Below, one piece after another: positions 12,691 to 24,220 of a DNA stretch of 64,000 bases. The position numbers were made by a program, and so were the translations under genes. Source of the DNA: Dryomyza anilis (taxonomy: Eukaryota; Arthropoda; Insecta; Diptera; Dryomyzidae); NCBI GenBank assembly GCA_951804985.1, contig OX638131.1, positions 87,928,349 through 87,992,348 of the forward strand, written 5' to 3'. Numbering within the stretch: the stretch's first letter is position 1; every line of letters begins with the position of its first letter. The notes beneath the pieces were generated by a model, which worked only from the letters and a program-made list of their open reading frames with translations, searched no databases and had not been told where the DNA came from.

Positions 12691-13451
12691 CTTAAATCTA
12701 GTTGGACAAAATAGCAAAAATCAAACACATCAAAAGATTTTAAAACAAATTACATTTTATTTATAATATTGCATATTTAGCTGCTCGCAGAGAAGTCTTT
12801 AAGTACTCATTATATGTTTAGCGTATATTAAGTCTGCATTCGAAACGTAGTATAAATTTAATAGATTTGTAAAGGAATTGACTAATTCTAATATTTCATA
12901 CTAGAATACCTTTCTATTAACCATTATTTCATACTGGTAGATCTTATACAACAGCTTCAATAACTGTTACGAAAATGCATCAATTTTATTATTAATTTTT
13001 AAAAATGGCTGTTTAAATGTCCAACTTCAAATTGACATTTTTTTTTGTCTTCTCCACGAGAATCATTGATTATATTTTGCCACAACTTGCATTTTTGTGT
13101 TTTATAATTATTTTTTATATTTTTAGTGCGATAAAAAATGTTCCATACAAAAATGTTGAGTCCTCCATATCGTTTTCAATAACAAAGAAACTGCAAATAT
13201 AGCTTCATATACCAAATTGTATTTTTAAATGATGTTCGGAAATATATAATTATCTTAAAAATGATTATATAGGAACTGGAACTAAAAGTGTATCGATCGT
13301 AAACACTTTTGAAATGGTCGTAGGATACAGAAAACATAGTTTAATACACCAAATCGTATCGTTATATGAGTTATGAATACGGAAATATGTCATAAATTTA
13401 AAAATGATGAAATAGAAAAACTTAGAACATGACCGATCGCCAAAATAACTA
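12691..13451. other. Intergenic, nothing recognised
   Basis: AT-rich. A 61-residue frame at 13017-13202 has no recognisable similarity and looks random. Confidence 0.4.
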
Positions 13452-13712
13452 AATCGTCGTTGTAGAACGAAAAGGCACCAAATACGTTTTTATGAAAAAC
13501 TTAAATTTCGAGTTTGTTGATTAATATTATAAAAAAAATAATTGATGCATTTTTAAAGTTGAAATATCAATTGGTAGATTTAAATTTTCTTATCATGTGG
13601 TACAAAAAATTGAGGTCGATTAGAAATTGACCTTACATAAAGATTTTTGTAAATGAATATTTGGCATTTTGAAAATGTATTTGGTGATTTTTCGTTCTAC
13701 AACGACGAAATA
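13452..13712. mobile_element. Palindromic MITE, TCGTCGTTGTAGAACG family
   Basis: Second good copy of the element at 8149, same inverted ends and interior. Confidence 0.65.
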
Positions 13713-16700
13713 TACCAACTTTTTATCTTTATATGCTAAAAGTCCAGATATATAATGTATATTGTTAAAAAGTTATATGGGAGGTGGGCGTGGTAGATGC
13801 GTAATACTACCATTTCTTATACATCGTATCGGCATTAATATAATGCAGCATTGATATAATGTTATTTAATTGTGTCCAGCTACAATTGAAGTTTATCCCA
13901 CTGTGCATTGTGAGATAGGAAGTTCAATTGTAAACAATAATTGTAAATAAATAAAATTAAATAATTAAAATGGTGCCAATTCCAAGTTCCTAGAATTCTC
14001 TTTCAATTGATGTGCAAACAATTAAAACGAACATAAAATAATCAAGTTTTTATGGTTTGTGACATTATTTAATATTTTTTTACCGGTCGTAGTGAAACAA
14101 TTTTTGTTTTTTTTTTCAAAACAACCTCTTTATTTCAGTTGTGATACCTAAATAAAAAATCACAACTGTATGTACTCTTCAGGTGGACCTATAGATAATC
14201 AAATAATTGAAGAAAATTGATAAGTTGCAACAGCGTCTGTTATTCGGATTGATATGTTGGTTTTCTTCAATAAAAGAAAGTTCGCTCGGACCTCTGGTGA
14301 CAAACACTAAACACTACACGTACATGTGTATTCACATAAATGGTAATTGAAACTAAATAAAGTACACTTTACCGGCTGAAGTGAAATTAAAAAAAAGTAC
14401 AGATGAAAGGTAATTACCCCGTGATTACAAATATGTAATTATGTTTTCAATCGATTGACCCTATCCTGAGTAACCTTATGTACTTCTAAGTAGGTGCATC
14501 AGTTTAAGATTATTCATTTGGTAGATTGTTCTACTCTAGCAAGCGAATTTCGGTAATGCATATTCAGACAGACGCATTACGCTGACGTTGCAACACCTTA
14601 CTGCATAGAAAATCGGGGATGGCCTTTTGAAGATTATAATAATTACTACAAAACTTCACACCGTCCAGCCGTGTATGGCATACTAATAAAGACGTTTTCA
14701 CAATTCTTGAAATAGGACTTCGCCCATTTTTTTTTTTTTTTTTTTTTTTTTTTGCAAACAAAGAAATGCACTATATTATCGTCCGATGACTAACACACAC
14801 ATCAAGAATATTCGTTTTACGATAATTGGTGCAACTTTTATTTTATATAATTTATAATAAACAATGTATTACAATTACAAATAGCACAATTTCCACTATA
14901 ATTCACAACCATAACAATAGTAAAGTTAATTTTCTTACACTTTTAAGATAAAATTTTCAGCGATAAAGCGATAACTGGTGCTGCTGAATTTATATTGAGT
15001 AACCAAATATGAGTATGCAACTGATTAATAATGTAAATATGTAAATAATGTTGTGCTTGTGATTGTTGAATCTTAACTATATAAAGATTGTGAAAATATA
15101 TGAATTCCTAAAATAAGGTTTATTTTTTTTTAGGTATAAAAAATTTTCAAATAAACACATTTGTCGATTACCATGCAATTACATGTCTACTAAATGAAAA
15201 CTCAATATTAAAATATATATATATAATTGTAATGGGTATTTCCCATAAAACAAATTATTTGTTTTTGTATTGGGATCGTCATTGTTTACAGATTTTCGAT
15301 TTTCTGCCTATCGCTATTCTCCAACGCATTTTGTGTTATATGATTCACAAGTATTGCATTTTCCAATAATAAAAATGGGTAAAAAAAATTAAATAGGGTA
15401 AAAGTCGGTAATATTTTAATTATTTTAAATGGGTTAGCCGACACGTTTGAAATCGATTTTAAATGCAATTGCTCATATTTATAATAAAATCAGCTTTTTA
15501 AAATTTTATTTTATGTGAAAATTGCGAAAAAGCTAATATTTTTAAATATTTCTGACACAATTTGTTTACAAAAATTACAATAGTTAATGCAGTTATGACA
15601 GTGGCTTTAAAAAAGTACACGAATTGACTCAATCGTTGACTGAAACAACGATTGAGAAAATGTATAAACATTTTAACTTCGAGGATAGTATATTTGTCTC
15701 CTTTCATTACAACTTGTTGATTACTTTTTAAGCACGAAAAAAAGCCAGTATCATAGTATAAAAAAAGTATGGGTAAATGATGTTTTTGAGATTGCAATTG
15801 GGTACAAAAATACCCTATATGCCTTCAAAATGCATCACTTATCGCATATTGATATATTGACGATTGTGTGTACCCAAAAATAAAAACAAATCATCGTATG
15901 CACAATTCATCGCACGACGAATTGTGATACGATGAATTGTCCGCGAACCGCAAAAGAAGTCTTGACTTCACAGCTTAAGATGACTTGTCCGGTTCCCTTC
16001 TTTCGCGCTGTGCATGATGAATTTATTTACGATAAATTCGACATACCATACATTTTGTATATGAAATCTGCATGTGAGAGTTTCGTACGATAAATTGTTG
16101 GATGGTTAGCAATTATTTGTATTATCCAGCCTTATACGGTTCATCTGGTTATCTTTAGCTTCAGTGGTCACCTCGTTCATTAATTATATTTTTATGTATT
16201 ATAAATATAGCGCCAATTAATAAACTGTGTTTTTTTCTAAATAATAATACTAGTGTGTCGCTACAATCCTATAAGAACTTAGGCCCATAGACCACAAGAC
16301 ATGAAACTCCGTCAATGTAGATGTAAAAATCGTTTTGTTAGTGTGCGTCGCAGTCGCAATTTGGACAACTTTTTATTCAACTTAGACAACTTTTATTCAA
16401 CTTGGACAATAATGCCACAGATTTTCTCATTTTAGACATTTTTCCCCCTTTATATTCAACATATTCACCACTGCTTTTGATGTTTGCGCCAAACAGAAAT
16501 TCAATAACAAATTAATTTTCTGACAACATAAAAATACTCAAAACAAACGTAAACAACGTTTTAGTTTATATATATTTAGTTTTATTCAAAAATTGATAGT
16601 GTGGGTACAATTTTCAACCGATTTTGATACGAATTATGGATGATATCGTTGTCAGGCATGATGAAGAGCTATATTTGGCTGAACAAGCGTACGAAATTGT

Positions 16701-17478
16701 CAACTAGGACAAAATTTTAAAATATCTCTACGGAAAGGGATTATCGGACTGTTAATTGCTTAATGCCCGGATGCATACAACTTTTAACCATGAGTTAGAG
16801 ATGGAAATCGATTAGTTAATCTATTAAAAAATTAAATTTATTTGTCAGATTGTTTTTAACTGATAACTGTATTCAACCGGCCGTAAGTAAATTCACAATT
16901 TTAGTTTATTTTATTTAACGTCCTCATTATATTTAAGCGCAATATTGTTCCATACACATAATTTCATTATAAAAACGATTTATAATATAAATATTAAGAT
17001 AAACATAATATATAATAAATTTATTTTAATATTGTAATATTTGCAAAAGTTTTGTCCCTTTTTCCATAAACTAATGAAAAGGGGGACACACTGGTTTTAT
17101 TCACCAAATTGCTATTTTTTTCTCGTAAATTTTACAATTTTTTCAGAAAATGTTAATTATTTTTTCACTTTTCCCTTAGACTATGAATTTTAGGCATAGT
17201 TTTAAAAAAATAGTGCAAATTTTTAGACTCATTACGTGTAACTCAAAACTTCTGCATTTGAGTAGTTCGGTTGCAAAAAATGTGTAAATATTGGCAAATT
17301 TCACAAAATTTTCAGCATCTGAATTAACAAACAGCTGTTTTGTGTTGTTGAAAATTTTACACGGTGAAACAACAACAATGCAAGCAGAGATGCGGCAGAG
17401 CTCATGTACACAATCCGTGTACCAAAAAATATCATAAAAAACAGGATTTTGCTATGTTGAATGTGTTTTTTGCGAAGT
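13713..17478. other. Intergenic, no gene recognised
   Basis: Contains a (T)22-like tract at about 14728-14753 and a small SINE tail fragment near 16248-16290 (cgctacaatcctataagaact). A 99-residue minus-strand frame at 15498-15797 has biased, low-complexity composition and no recognisable motif. Confidence 0.4.
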
Positions 17479-18108
17479 CGCACGTCTTATAGTCTTTGCT
17501 TAGGCCGAGCTCTCTCACATAGCGCCATGCGATTAATCGTTGTACCGGAAATTCGCAATCACGATTAATCGTATTTTTCAATTAACCGAAAATACAATTC
17601 ATCGGTTAATTATAACTTAATTATCAATTAATTAGAATTCAAATAATTTTTATTTGAGAACATACAAATTGCTGTCTACAAAAATATACAAAGAAAAATT
17701 TAGTTATTTATACTCATGCCAAAAACAACTGATCGTATTTCAATTAATCATATTTCTGATTAACAGATTAATCGTTATTTTGATTAATCACAAAAGCTCA
17801 TTAACCGATTAATCGTATTTTTGGTTAATCAAGAAATACGATTAATCGAATAATTGATTAATCGTGATGACGATTAATCAGACTTTCCGGTAAAACGATT
17901 AATCGCACAGCTCTACTCCCACCATTTTGAGATGTGTGTGTTGTATTTGTACTCAAAGTAGTGGGACCTACAGTTTAATGCCGAATCCGAATGGCGGATG
18001 AGAGCTTTTCATAGCGAATGTTTTACTTTCGTAGGTTTGCCGTTTACTGCCAAGAGTTAGCGGGGTACAGACAAATGTTTTCTATGAACTTACCTTGAGC
18101 TACCGACG
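17479..18108 (-). mobile_element. tRNA-derived SINE interrupted by a hAT MITE
   Basis: The 3' side (17479-17519) and body (17916-18108) match the SINE at 38021. The break falls inside the SINE sequence ctctcaccattttgag and is filled by the 17520-17915 element. The head has an internal deletion but still ends in tgagctaccg. Confidence 0.65.
17520..17915. mobile_element. hAT-type MITE with GATTAATCG array
   Basis: 396 bp. Inverted ends are TAGCGCCATGCGATTAATCG and TAGAGCTGTGCGATTAATCG (complement of the right end). Flanks CTCTCACA and CTCCCACC correspond to one 8-bp target, CTCTCACC, as seen in the uninterrupted SINE at 38021. Many GATTAATC copies fill both halves. No coding. Confidence 0.75.
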
Positions 18109-18344
18109 ATTTATTATATACAACTTTATTAAAATTTGTTGAAAAAAAAAACTACAGCATTTATTTAAAAATTCATAGGTAGTTTAGAGAAGATCTTCAG
18201 TTCGAAGTATGAAAGTTGAATTTTTAATACATTTCAAAACATTTACAAAACAATATAACAAATTTGGCAGTTGACAATGCATAAGGACTGAAGTTTGCAA
18301 TTTCTATAAAAAAAAAATTGAAAACTTTTCCTAATAAACGAAAG

Positions 18345-18461
18345 CTGATTCTCAAATTTAGGTTATAGGTTTATCAAACATTTACCTAAACACAACGATT
18401 TGAATGTAGTGATTGTTTTCATAAAATTCGCAAGTGAATATCGAATGCAGTGGTACTTGGG
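18345..18461 (-). repeat. Fragment of the CCCA-terminus repeat (R4 family)
   Basis: Reverse-orientation match to the first 120 bp of the element at 20078, ending in the terminus CCCAAGTACCACTGCA on the minus strand. Confidence 0.5.
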
Positions 18462-18600
18462 TAGTGATGTAAAATTTATTTTCTTTCTTGTACTTGATAC
18501 TTACTAGATACTATTTTTAAATACTCGATACTGTAGTCGTTACTTTTTATACTTTTAGTTTATGTATTTGAAATACAAATTTTCGACCTTGACAATAATA

Positions 18601-19812
18601 CCCAAGTAACCATTAGCTGGATAAAAAGACTTAATAAAGCTCTTACAATGGCATTTGATACAGCTAGCTGCAGTATAGCAGTTTTAGTTAAAATTACAAC
18701 TATTATAAAGCTAGCTATATAAAAAGTTTTTAAATACCTTATCCTGCTATAATAAATTTTACTAACATCTATTGAACAGTTAGCTGCAATTGCTCAAAAT
18801 TAAGCATTTTCTAAACTGATATACAGAAAGCTGTTATATCATATTAAAACAACTATCTACAAACCCTTATCCAGCAAGCGCAAGTACTGCATAATGGCAG
18901 CTAGCTGTAAGAGACCAGTTAACATGCTAATATAGAGCTTTAATGCGAAAAAGTCAAAAAAACATTATATCAATGTGTTTGACATAATATAAATTTATTT
19001 ACATAATTTTGAAAAAATAAGAAACATTTTCGATTTTCACGAAAAGAATGACTGCAATCCTGTAAGGGTGGGTGTGTTTTAAGGAGTGTTGTGTGGTTGC
19101 CTATGCCATAATTGTGGAGTTATAAATTTTGTGCTGACGCCTTGTAACCCCTTCTGCGTTCAAGTTGTTGCCAGTGGTCAGATGAAGATTACTCCCCACA
19201 AGCCATGCAACAAGATTTGGAAACTTTTGATCCATCAGGAATCACTTTTCGATAGCATTATTAACTATCATAAAAGTTCCCTTGCATCGTTAAAATAATG
19301 ACGTACATTTTTGGACATTATCTGTTTGACGTTTCATATATTTTTATGCAAACTTCCACAATACACGAAACGAAAAATAAAAAAAAAACGAAATTATATT
19401 TCATTTTCCCTGAAATAAAATATATGATGTGTGTCTGATCGGTCTAAGCAGCACCTTCAATTTCATGAAATGCAAAAGAACAGGTTTGAACCGGCACACA
19501 AAAGTTATGAGTCAGACACTCTACCACCTGAGCTATTGATACAAATTTTTTTTCTGGGAAATTTGCTTATTTAAATAACATTAGCTGTAGGGCTGTATAA
19601 TAAGCAGCATAAAGTCTTATTGAGCTTTTCAACAGCCAAATAATACAGCAAATTTATACTTCGTTAACTGTTTAATTACGCCAAAAAGATTGCATAAGGG
19701 TTTGAATTAGGTTTGAGAGTTGCTTCTACAGTATTATCGTTTTTATAACAAATTGGACAAGCAATTCCACAACCCTTAACCATCCATATTAAACAGCTAA
19801 TTGTTACTTGGG
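18601..19812. mobile_element. TIR element CCCAAGTAAC with AGCTAGCTG motifs
   Basis: 1212 bp bounded by CCCAAGTAAC and GTTACTTGGG with TA duplicated on each side. The subterminal parts are crowded with AGCTG/CAGCT (often AGCTAGCTG) in both orientations. It holds a tRNA-like insert at 19483-19553. The 70-residue frame at 19086-19298 is not recognisable as a transposase. Confidence 0.7.
19483..19553 (-). pseudogene. tRNA-like sequence (SINE head or tRNA pseudogene)
   Basis: The minus strand reads TAGCTCAGGTGGTAGAGTGT (box A region), CTCATAA at the anticodon loop position (CAT) and CGGTTCAAACC (box B). The anticodon stem does not pair and the acceptor is lost, so it is not a working tRNA gene. 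Confidence 0.5.
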
Positions 19813-20077
19813 TAACGATATCTTTAACGATAGGGAGAGTTCTTTCGAGAATGTTTTCGCTCTCGGTTTGTGTACGATAGTCGAAAATGATGATAATATA
19901 TATATAATAATATATATTTGTGATGATAATGTTTGTGATATTGTTTCGATAACGTTTGGCAAAAAAATAAGCTATAATCCAATTGATCTACCTTTATTGG
20001 AAATACTAGCTTGGCATAGGCTCGACAACGCAATATGAAATAAAAATGAACGAAAGAAAAAGTATAATAGAAACGAT

Positions 20078-20517
20078 CCCAATATGCCATTGCACTTATT
20101 ACTTTGAAATCGTAGAGTTGAGGTTAACGTTTGAAATACCTTTAACCTAAATTTAAGTATCATAGCTTTTTCAATAAAAACTGGTAGCTTAACCTTAACT
20201 TGAAAATTCCCTTATTTTCAAATCAATATTAATACTTATTCTTAAATTGATTTCAAAGTTTACTTCAAATCAAGATTTCGATATCAAATTTACCTATATT
20301 TAGTTTTTTTCTTTTAAATATAGACTTAATCCTACAAAATAGGACTACAAAAAGGGTATTTTTCAATTAATTATCCCGTTATATGTCATCCAACTAATAT
20401 CGTAGACTTCAAGCTCGAGCGTCAAGACAGCTTCAGAAAATTGATACCAGCATCCAAAATGTAGTAGACGTGTTTTTTTAAGATTGTATTTTTCAAGATC
20501 TCGAATAATATATTGGG
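20078..20517 (+). mobile_element. R4 repeat, CCCAATAT termini
   Basis: 440 bp starting CCCAATATGCC and ending ATATTGGG, with AT on both sides as a 2-bp target duplication. Diverged copies lie at 41020-41452 (-) and 50532-51152 (+), with a fragment at 18345. It ends 322 bp upstream of the p38 ATG. Confidence 0.6.
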
Positions 20518-20838
20518 ATGTATTTCATATGAAATTTATAAAATTACAAAATGTAAAGTAACGAGCACTTTCAACTACTCATTAAATACTTATTTTAAAG
20601 CAAATATCGAGTACTCACTTAGCTATTCGATATATTTACATCTCAATATAATAAATATCGAATATAAAATATTGGATACCCAAACATAAGGTACCATCTC
20701 TATCTTAATTATCAATTTCATTTTCGTTTTATTGCGTGGTTGTTATTTTATATTTCGTCCAACAAATCGAATTAAAACCTATTACAATATTTAATATTTA
20801 CGTAAACCTAACGCATCAATTATCCCACACACACAACA
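20518..20838 (+). promoter_or_regulatory. p38 upstream region and 5' UTR
   Basis: AT-rich, ending in a CACACACAACA leader just before the ATG at 20839. No core promoter motif could be assigned with confidence. Confidence 0.4.
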
Positions 20839-21924
20839 ATGTCGACATTCTATAAATTGGATATAAATCGCACCGAATGGGAAATACCGGAGCTATACCA
20901 GCAGCTGCAGTCTGTGGGCTCCGGCGCGTATGGCCAGGTGTGCAAGGCGATGGTGCGTGGCACCAACATGAAAGTGGCCATCAAGAAGCTGGCCAGACCC
21001 TTCCAGTCGGCGGTGCATGCAAAGCGCACCTACCGTGAATTGCGGCTGCTCAAACACATGGATCATGAGAATGTCATAGGGTTGTTGGATGTTTTCCATC
21101 CAGGACAACCGGCCACATCATTGGAAACATTTCAGCAAGTCTACTTGGTCACGCATCTAATGGACGCAGATCTGAACAATATTATAAGAACCCAAAAACT
21201 GTCCGACGATCATGTGCAGTTTCTGGTGTATCAAATACTGCGCGGTCTAAAGTATATACATAGTGCAGGCATTATACATCGTGATCTGAAGCCATCGAAT
21301 ATTGCTGTGAATGAAGATTGTGAGCTGCGCATCTTGGACTTTGGTTTGGCACGTCCCACCGAGAGCGAAATGACTGGCTATGTGGCGACGCGTTGGTATC
21401 GTGCACCGGAAATAATGCTCAACTGGATGCATTACAATCAGACGGTGGACATTTGGTCGGTGGGCTGTATAATGGCCGAACTATTGACGGGACGGACCCT
21501 CTTTCCGGGCACCGATCATATACATCAATTGAATTTAATTATGGAGATATTGGGTACACCGTCCGACGAGTTTATGCAGAAAATCTCATCGGAAAGTGCG
21601 CGCAATTACATAAAATCGTTGCCACCTATGGTTAGTCGTAATTTTAAGGATGTCTTCAAGGGTGCCAATCCGTTGGCCATTGATTTGTTGGAGAAAATGC
21701 TCGAACTGGATGCAGAGAAACGCATTACCGCTGAGTTGGCGCTAGCGCATCCCTACATGGATAAGTATCACGATGCTAGCGATGAGCAGACATCGCCGCT
21801 ATACGATCAGAGTTTTGAGGACATGGAGTTGCCGGTGGACAAGTGGAAGGAGTTGGTCTTTAATGAATTGTTGAACTTTAAGCCACCACCAACTTATGCG
21901 CAAATTTTAAAAACAACCAATTGA
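20839..21924 (+). CDS. p38b: p38 MAP kinase (p38b-like), intronless
   Basis: A 361-residue serine/threonine kinase of the stress-activated p38 class, which is phosphorylated by MKK3/6-type kinases and acts in stress, immune and muscle signalling in flies. All kinase landmarks are visible: glycine loop VGSGAYGQV at 26-34, ATP-binding Lys49 in VAIK, small gatekeeper Thr105, catalytic HRD at 147-149, DFG at 167-169, and the diagnostic dual phosphorylation motif TGY at 179-181 followed by [10 protein letters not shown]. The C-terminal [11 protein letters not shown] segment fits the family's C-lobe extension, and full length (about 360) is normal. The coding sequence is a single exon; the start is the first ATG, after an A/C-rich leader. 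Codons are clearly less AT-rich than the surroundings. Poly(A) signals (AATAAA) occur from about 21938. The sequence resembles Drosophila p38b more than p38a or p38c from memory; the paralogue assignment is less certain than the family. Confidence 0.95.
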   Translation: MSTFYKLDINRTEWEIPELYQQLQSVGSGAYGQVCKAMVRGTNMKVAIKKLARPFQSAVHAKRTYRELRLLKHMDHENVIGLLDVFHPGQPATSLETFQQVYLVTHLMDADLNNIIRTQKLSDDHVQFLVYQILRGLKYIHSAGIIHRDLKPSNIAVNEDCELRILDFGLARPTESEMTGYVATRWYRAPEIMLNWMHYNQTVDIWSVGCIMAELLTGRTLFPGTDHIHQLNLIMEILGTPSDEFMQKISSESARNYIKSLPPMVSRNFKDVFKGANPLAIDLLEKMLELDAEKRITAELALAHPYMDKYHDASDEQTSPLYDQSFEDMELPVDKWKELVFNELLNFKPPPTYAQILKTTN

Positions 21925-22325
21925 TCAAATACAAAAAAATAAAATAAAAATTAGTTTTTAAAATCTGTTCACACTAGCAGCTAAATTCGGCGCAAGTATT
22001 TTAATATTTACAAATTAAAAAAATAAATAAACCATAAGTTATTCGTGTTGCTTCTATCAGTAGTTTTAAGTTTTGCGGCCTTACAATTTAATAAAGTTAT
22101 TTAAAAATTAAAACGCTATAAAGTACTTAATATAATGCCATAAGTTACATATTTTAAAATGTATTTTGCCTCAATTATAAGCAATAAAATTGTAAATATT
22201 TACAAAAATCGTATTGTGTTTTTAATGGGTAACAAAAAAAATGTCACGAGTAAAATATTCGGAGACAATTTTTGACGGACAGTTTAATATTTAGATAATT
22301 CTTTCGTAACGTTTTTATGACCGCC
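21925..22325 (+). terminator. p38 3' UTR with candidate poly(A) signals
   Basis: AATAAA-type signals occur at about 21938-21950 and 22021-22028, and again near 22183. Confidence 0.5.
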
Positions 22326-22925
22326 GAAAAAATGCTTCCTGGGTCCATTAATTCTGAGTTAAATATTCCCCGAAACAAATTTTATTTTTCCCGAAATAAT
22401 CTTGTATCATAAAAAATCTTCCTCAGACAATAGAATCCCTATATTATTTTTGCTAGAGCAAATTCAATTCCTACCTGACACAATTCTTCCCTGATACAAT
22501 ATTTCGGAAACAAATTCAATCCATCCCTGAGAAAATGCTGCCTTGGATAATATGTTTTTCTTCCCAGACAATTCGGTCCTGAGATAAATCTTCCCTGAAA
22601 CGATTCCTTGTATCCCAGAGATGATTCTGAACCATTAACAAATCTTTCCTAGATAATTCATTTTTTCAAATCAAATTCAATATTTTATATAGAACGTTTT
22701 CCGAAATAGTTTTTATCCAAAACAAATCATTTCAAGACCATTTGACTAAAGTTAATTCTTTCCCAGACTTTTATTCCAGAAGATAACAGAATTGGGATGA
22801 ATAGTTTGGAAGAGATTTGTCTCAAGGAAGAATTGTCAAAAAAAAAACTGTCCGGAGTTGAATTTGCATTGGAAGTATTGTCTGGACAATTTAAATTTAC
22901 GGGAAAGAACGTTTTTATTTCAACC
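22326..22925. repeat. Degenerate array of TTCCC..GA.AAT motifs
   Basis: About 600 bp between the convergent p38 and FRA10AC1 genes. It is made of irregular repeats such as ttccctgatacaat, cctgacacaattcttccc and tccctgaaacgatt. It may be the inside of a decayed TIR element, as opposite-strand versions (tctggacaatttaaat, gggaaagaac) appear near 22860-22910. Confidence 0.5.
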
Positions 22926-23093
22926 ATAATTCAAATTTTATATATTTATTAATTCATTCTTTTCGATATGAATTTTATTTATCTTTTGCAAATTTCCTCA
23001 AAAAGAGTTCATAAAACTCACATCAGTAGACTTCACCATTTTTACATTCGAATATGTAACTTACTTCATTTTTAGTCGTTCTTTAATACCAAA

Positions 23094-23909
23094 CTAAAGC
23101 AACAAATCCTCCAGATATCGTTCAAAGTCGGCTTCCCGCGTATTCGTTTCCAATTCAATTTCAGGTTTCTTTGTCCAAATATCCGCCTGTGCAGCAGCAT
23201 TTTCAGCTGTAATGTTTTCAGGATGTGTGCTTTTTGGAGCCTCGTCGTCACTGTTTGCCTCCGAAGATGAGGATGTTAATGACGCTTCTTCATTCAACTC
23301 TTCATCTGCCACCACTGCCGCCGCTGTTGTTGTCTGCGTTGTTGCCTCATTACAAACTTTACCACGTTTTCTACGTTTCGCCTCCTTGGCACGACGCGTC
23401 TCGGTGCGTTTTTGCCTTTTGATTTCACGTTTCTTGGTTGTGTAGTTGAGCTGTGCCGAGTGTTCAACGCATAAACGCAATTTGACCAATGCGTTCTTCT
23501 TAATGCCACGCTCCATATAGCCAAAGTTGACCTCCCAGCTGCGCAGTGTATCCTTGATGTTGCATTTCCGTGCGCCGCACTCAAATTGTCCCTTGCCACA
23601 GACGACCTCCTGTTCCACACGCCAGCGCATTGCTATTTTGTTCTCCTTGTAGCGACTCAGATCGGCAATGCAATATTCTTTGAATAATTTGTCGTAGTAT
23701 TTGCGTGCCAATCGTGTCTCCCATGTATCCGCAACACCATCATCGTCGTTCCAGAGAAATTTATGGTTTTCCTTGATAATGTCCAGATCTCGTTTGTGTC
23801 CGCGCTGTGTTTCTTGGTCATTGCAATTGGCAGGCTGTAGCACATATGTTTTTAGTATGTAAGCATGGCGCTGCTGCGCATCGAGCGCTCCAAATGCAGC
23901 GGGAAACAT
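23094..23909 (-). CDS. FRA10AC1-family protein
   Basis: A predicted nuclear protein of 271 residues, homologous to human FRA10AC1, a spliceosome-associated factor. The conserved core runs from about residue 38 to 150: DLDIIKENHKFLWND, the near-invariant block from DTWE to FKEYCIADLSRYKENK, then RWRVE and SWEVNFGY. Cys111-x4-Cys116 and Cys147-x2-His150 look like a zinc site; the human protein has Cys where this has His150. A strongly basic stretch at about 160-185 is a likely nuclear signal. It is followed by an acidic Ser/Glu-rich tail and the conserved C-terminal FERYLEDLLL. The first ATG in frame is at 23909; the open frame runs on to 23969 but without ATG, so an upstream coding exon cannot be excluded. 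The human protein has about 40 more N-terminal residues that are poorly conserved. The gene is convergent with p38, about 1.2 kb away. Confidence 0.9.
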   Translation of the reverse strand: MFPAAFGALDAQQRHAYILKTYVLQPANCNDQETQRGHKRDLDIIKENHKFLWNDDDGVADTWETRLARKYYDKLFKEYCIADLSRYKENKIAMRWRVEQEVVCGKGQFECGARKCNIKDTLRSWEVNFGYMERGIKKNALVKLRLCVEHSAQLNYTTKKREIKRQKRTETRRAKEAKRRKRGKVCNEATTQTTTAAAVVADEELNEEASLTSSSSEANSDDEAPKSTHPENITAENAAAQADIWTKKPEIELETNTREADFERYLEDLLL

Positions 23910-24220
23910 TTGTTTATAATTTTTAATGTTTAGTGAAATATATCCACAAAATGAAAAATTGCAATTCAAAATATTTTATTTATGAACGGTTCACAATAGT
24001 TGATGCGACATTACTTATTTCTTCTCTTCCGAAACTTTCAGTGTTGCATAGCCTAAAAATTCACTAAACTATTATTCAAAATTAAATTTTTACCGAAAAT
24101 TAAAATTTTTATTTAATATATGGACATTTTCACAGACAATTCTACATTTTGTCTGTGATTTACTTTAGGAACAATGTGTAAATGTACAAAGAATGCACTT
24201 GGCTCTCATCACATAACATA
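23910..24220 (-). promoter_or_regulatory. FRA10AC1 upstream region
   Basis: AT-rich flank 5' of the FRA10AC1 ATG. No promoter motif assigned. Confidence 0.3.

Noticed and set aside
15498..15797. 99-residue minus-strand frame
   Set aside because: Low-complexity hydrophobic/lysine composition, no splice context or recognisable domain.
19483..19553. Functional tRNA-Met gene
   Set aside because: Boxes A and B and a CAT loop are present, but the anticodon and acceptor stems do not pair.
23294..23620. 108-residue frame and other frames overlapping FRA10AC1
   Set aside because: They are antisense or shifted readings of the conserved FRA10AC1 coding exon.
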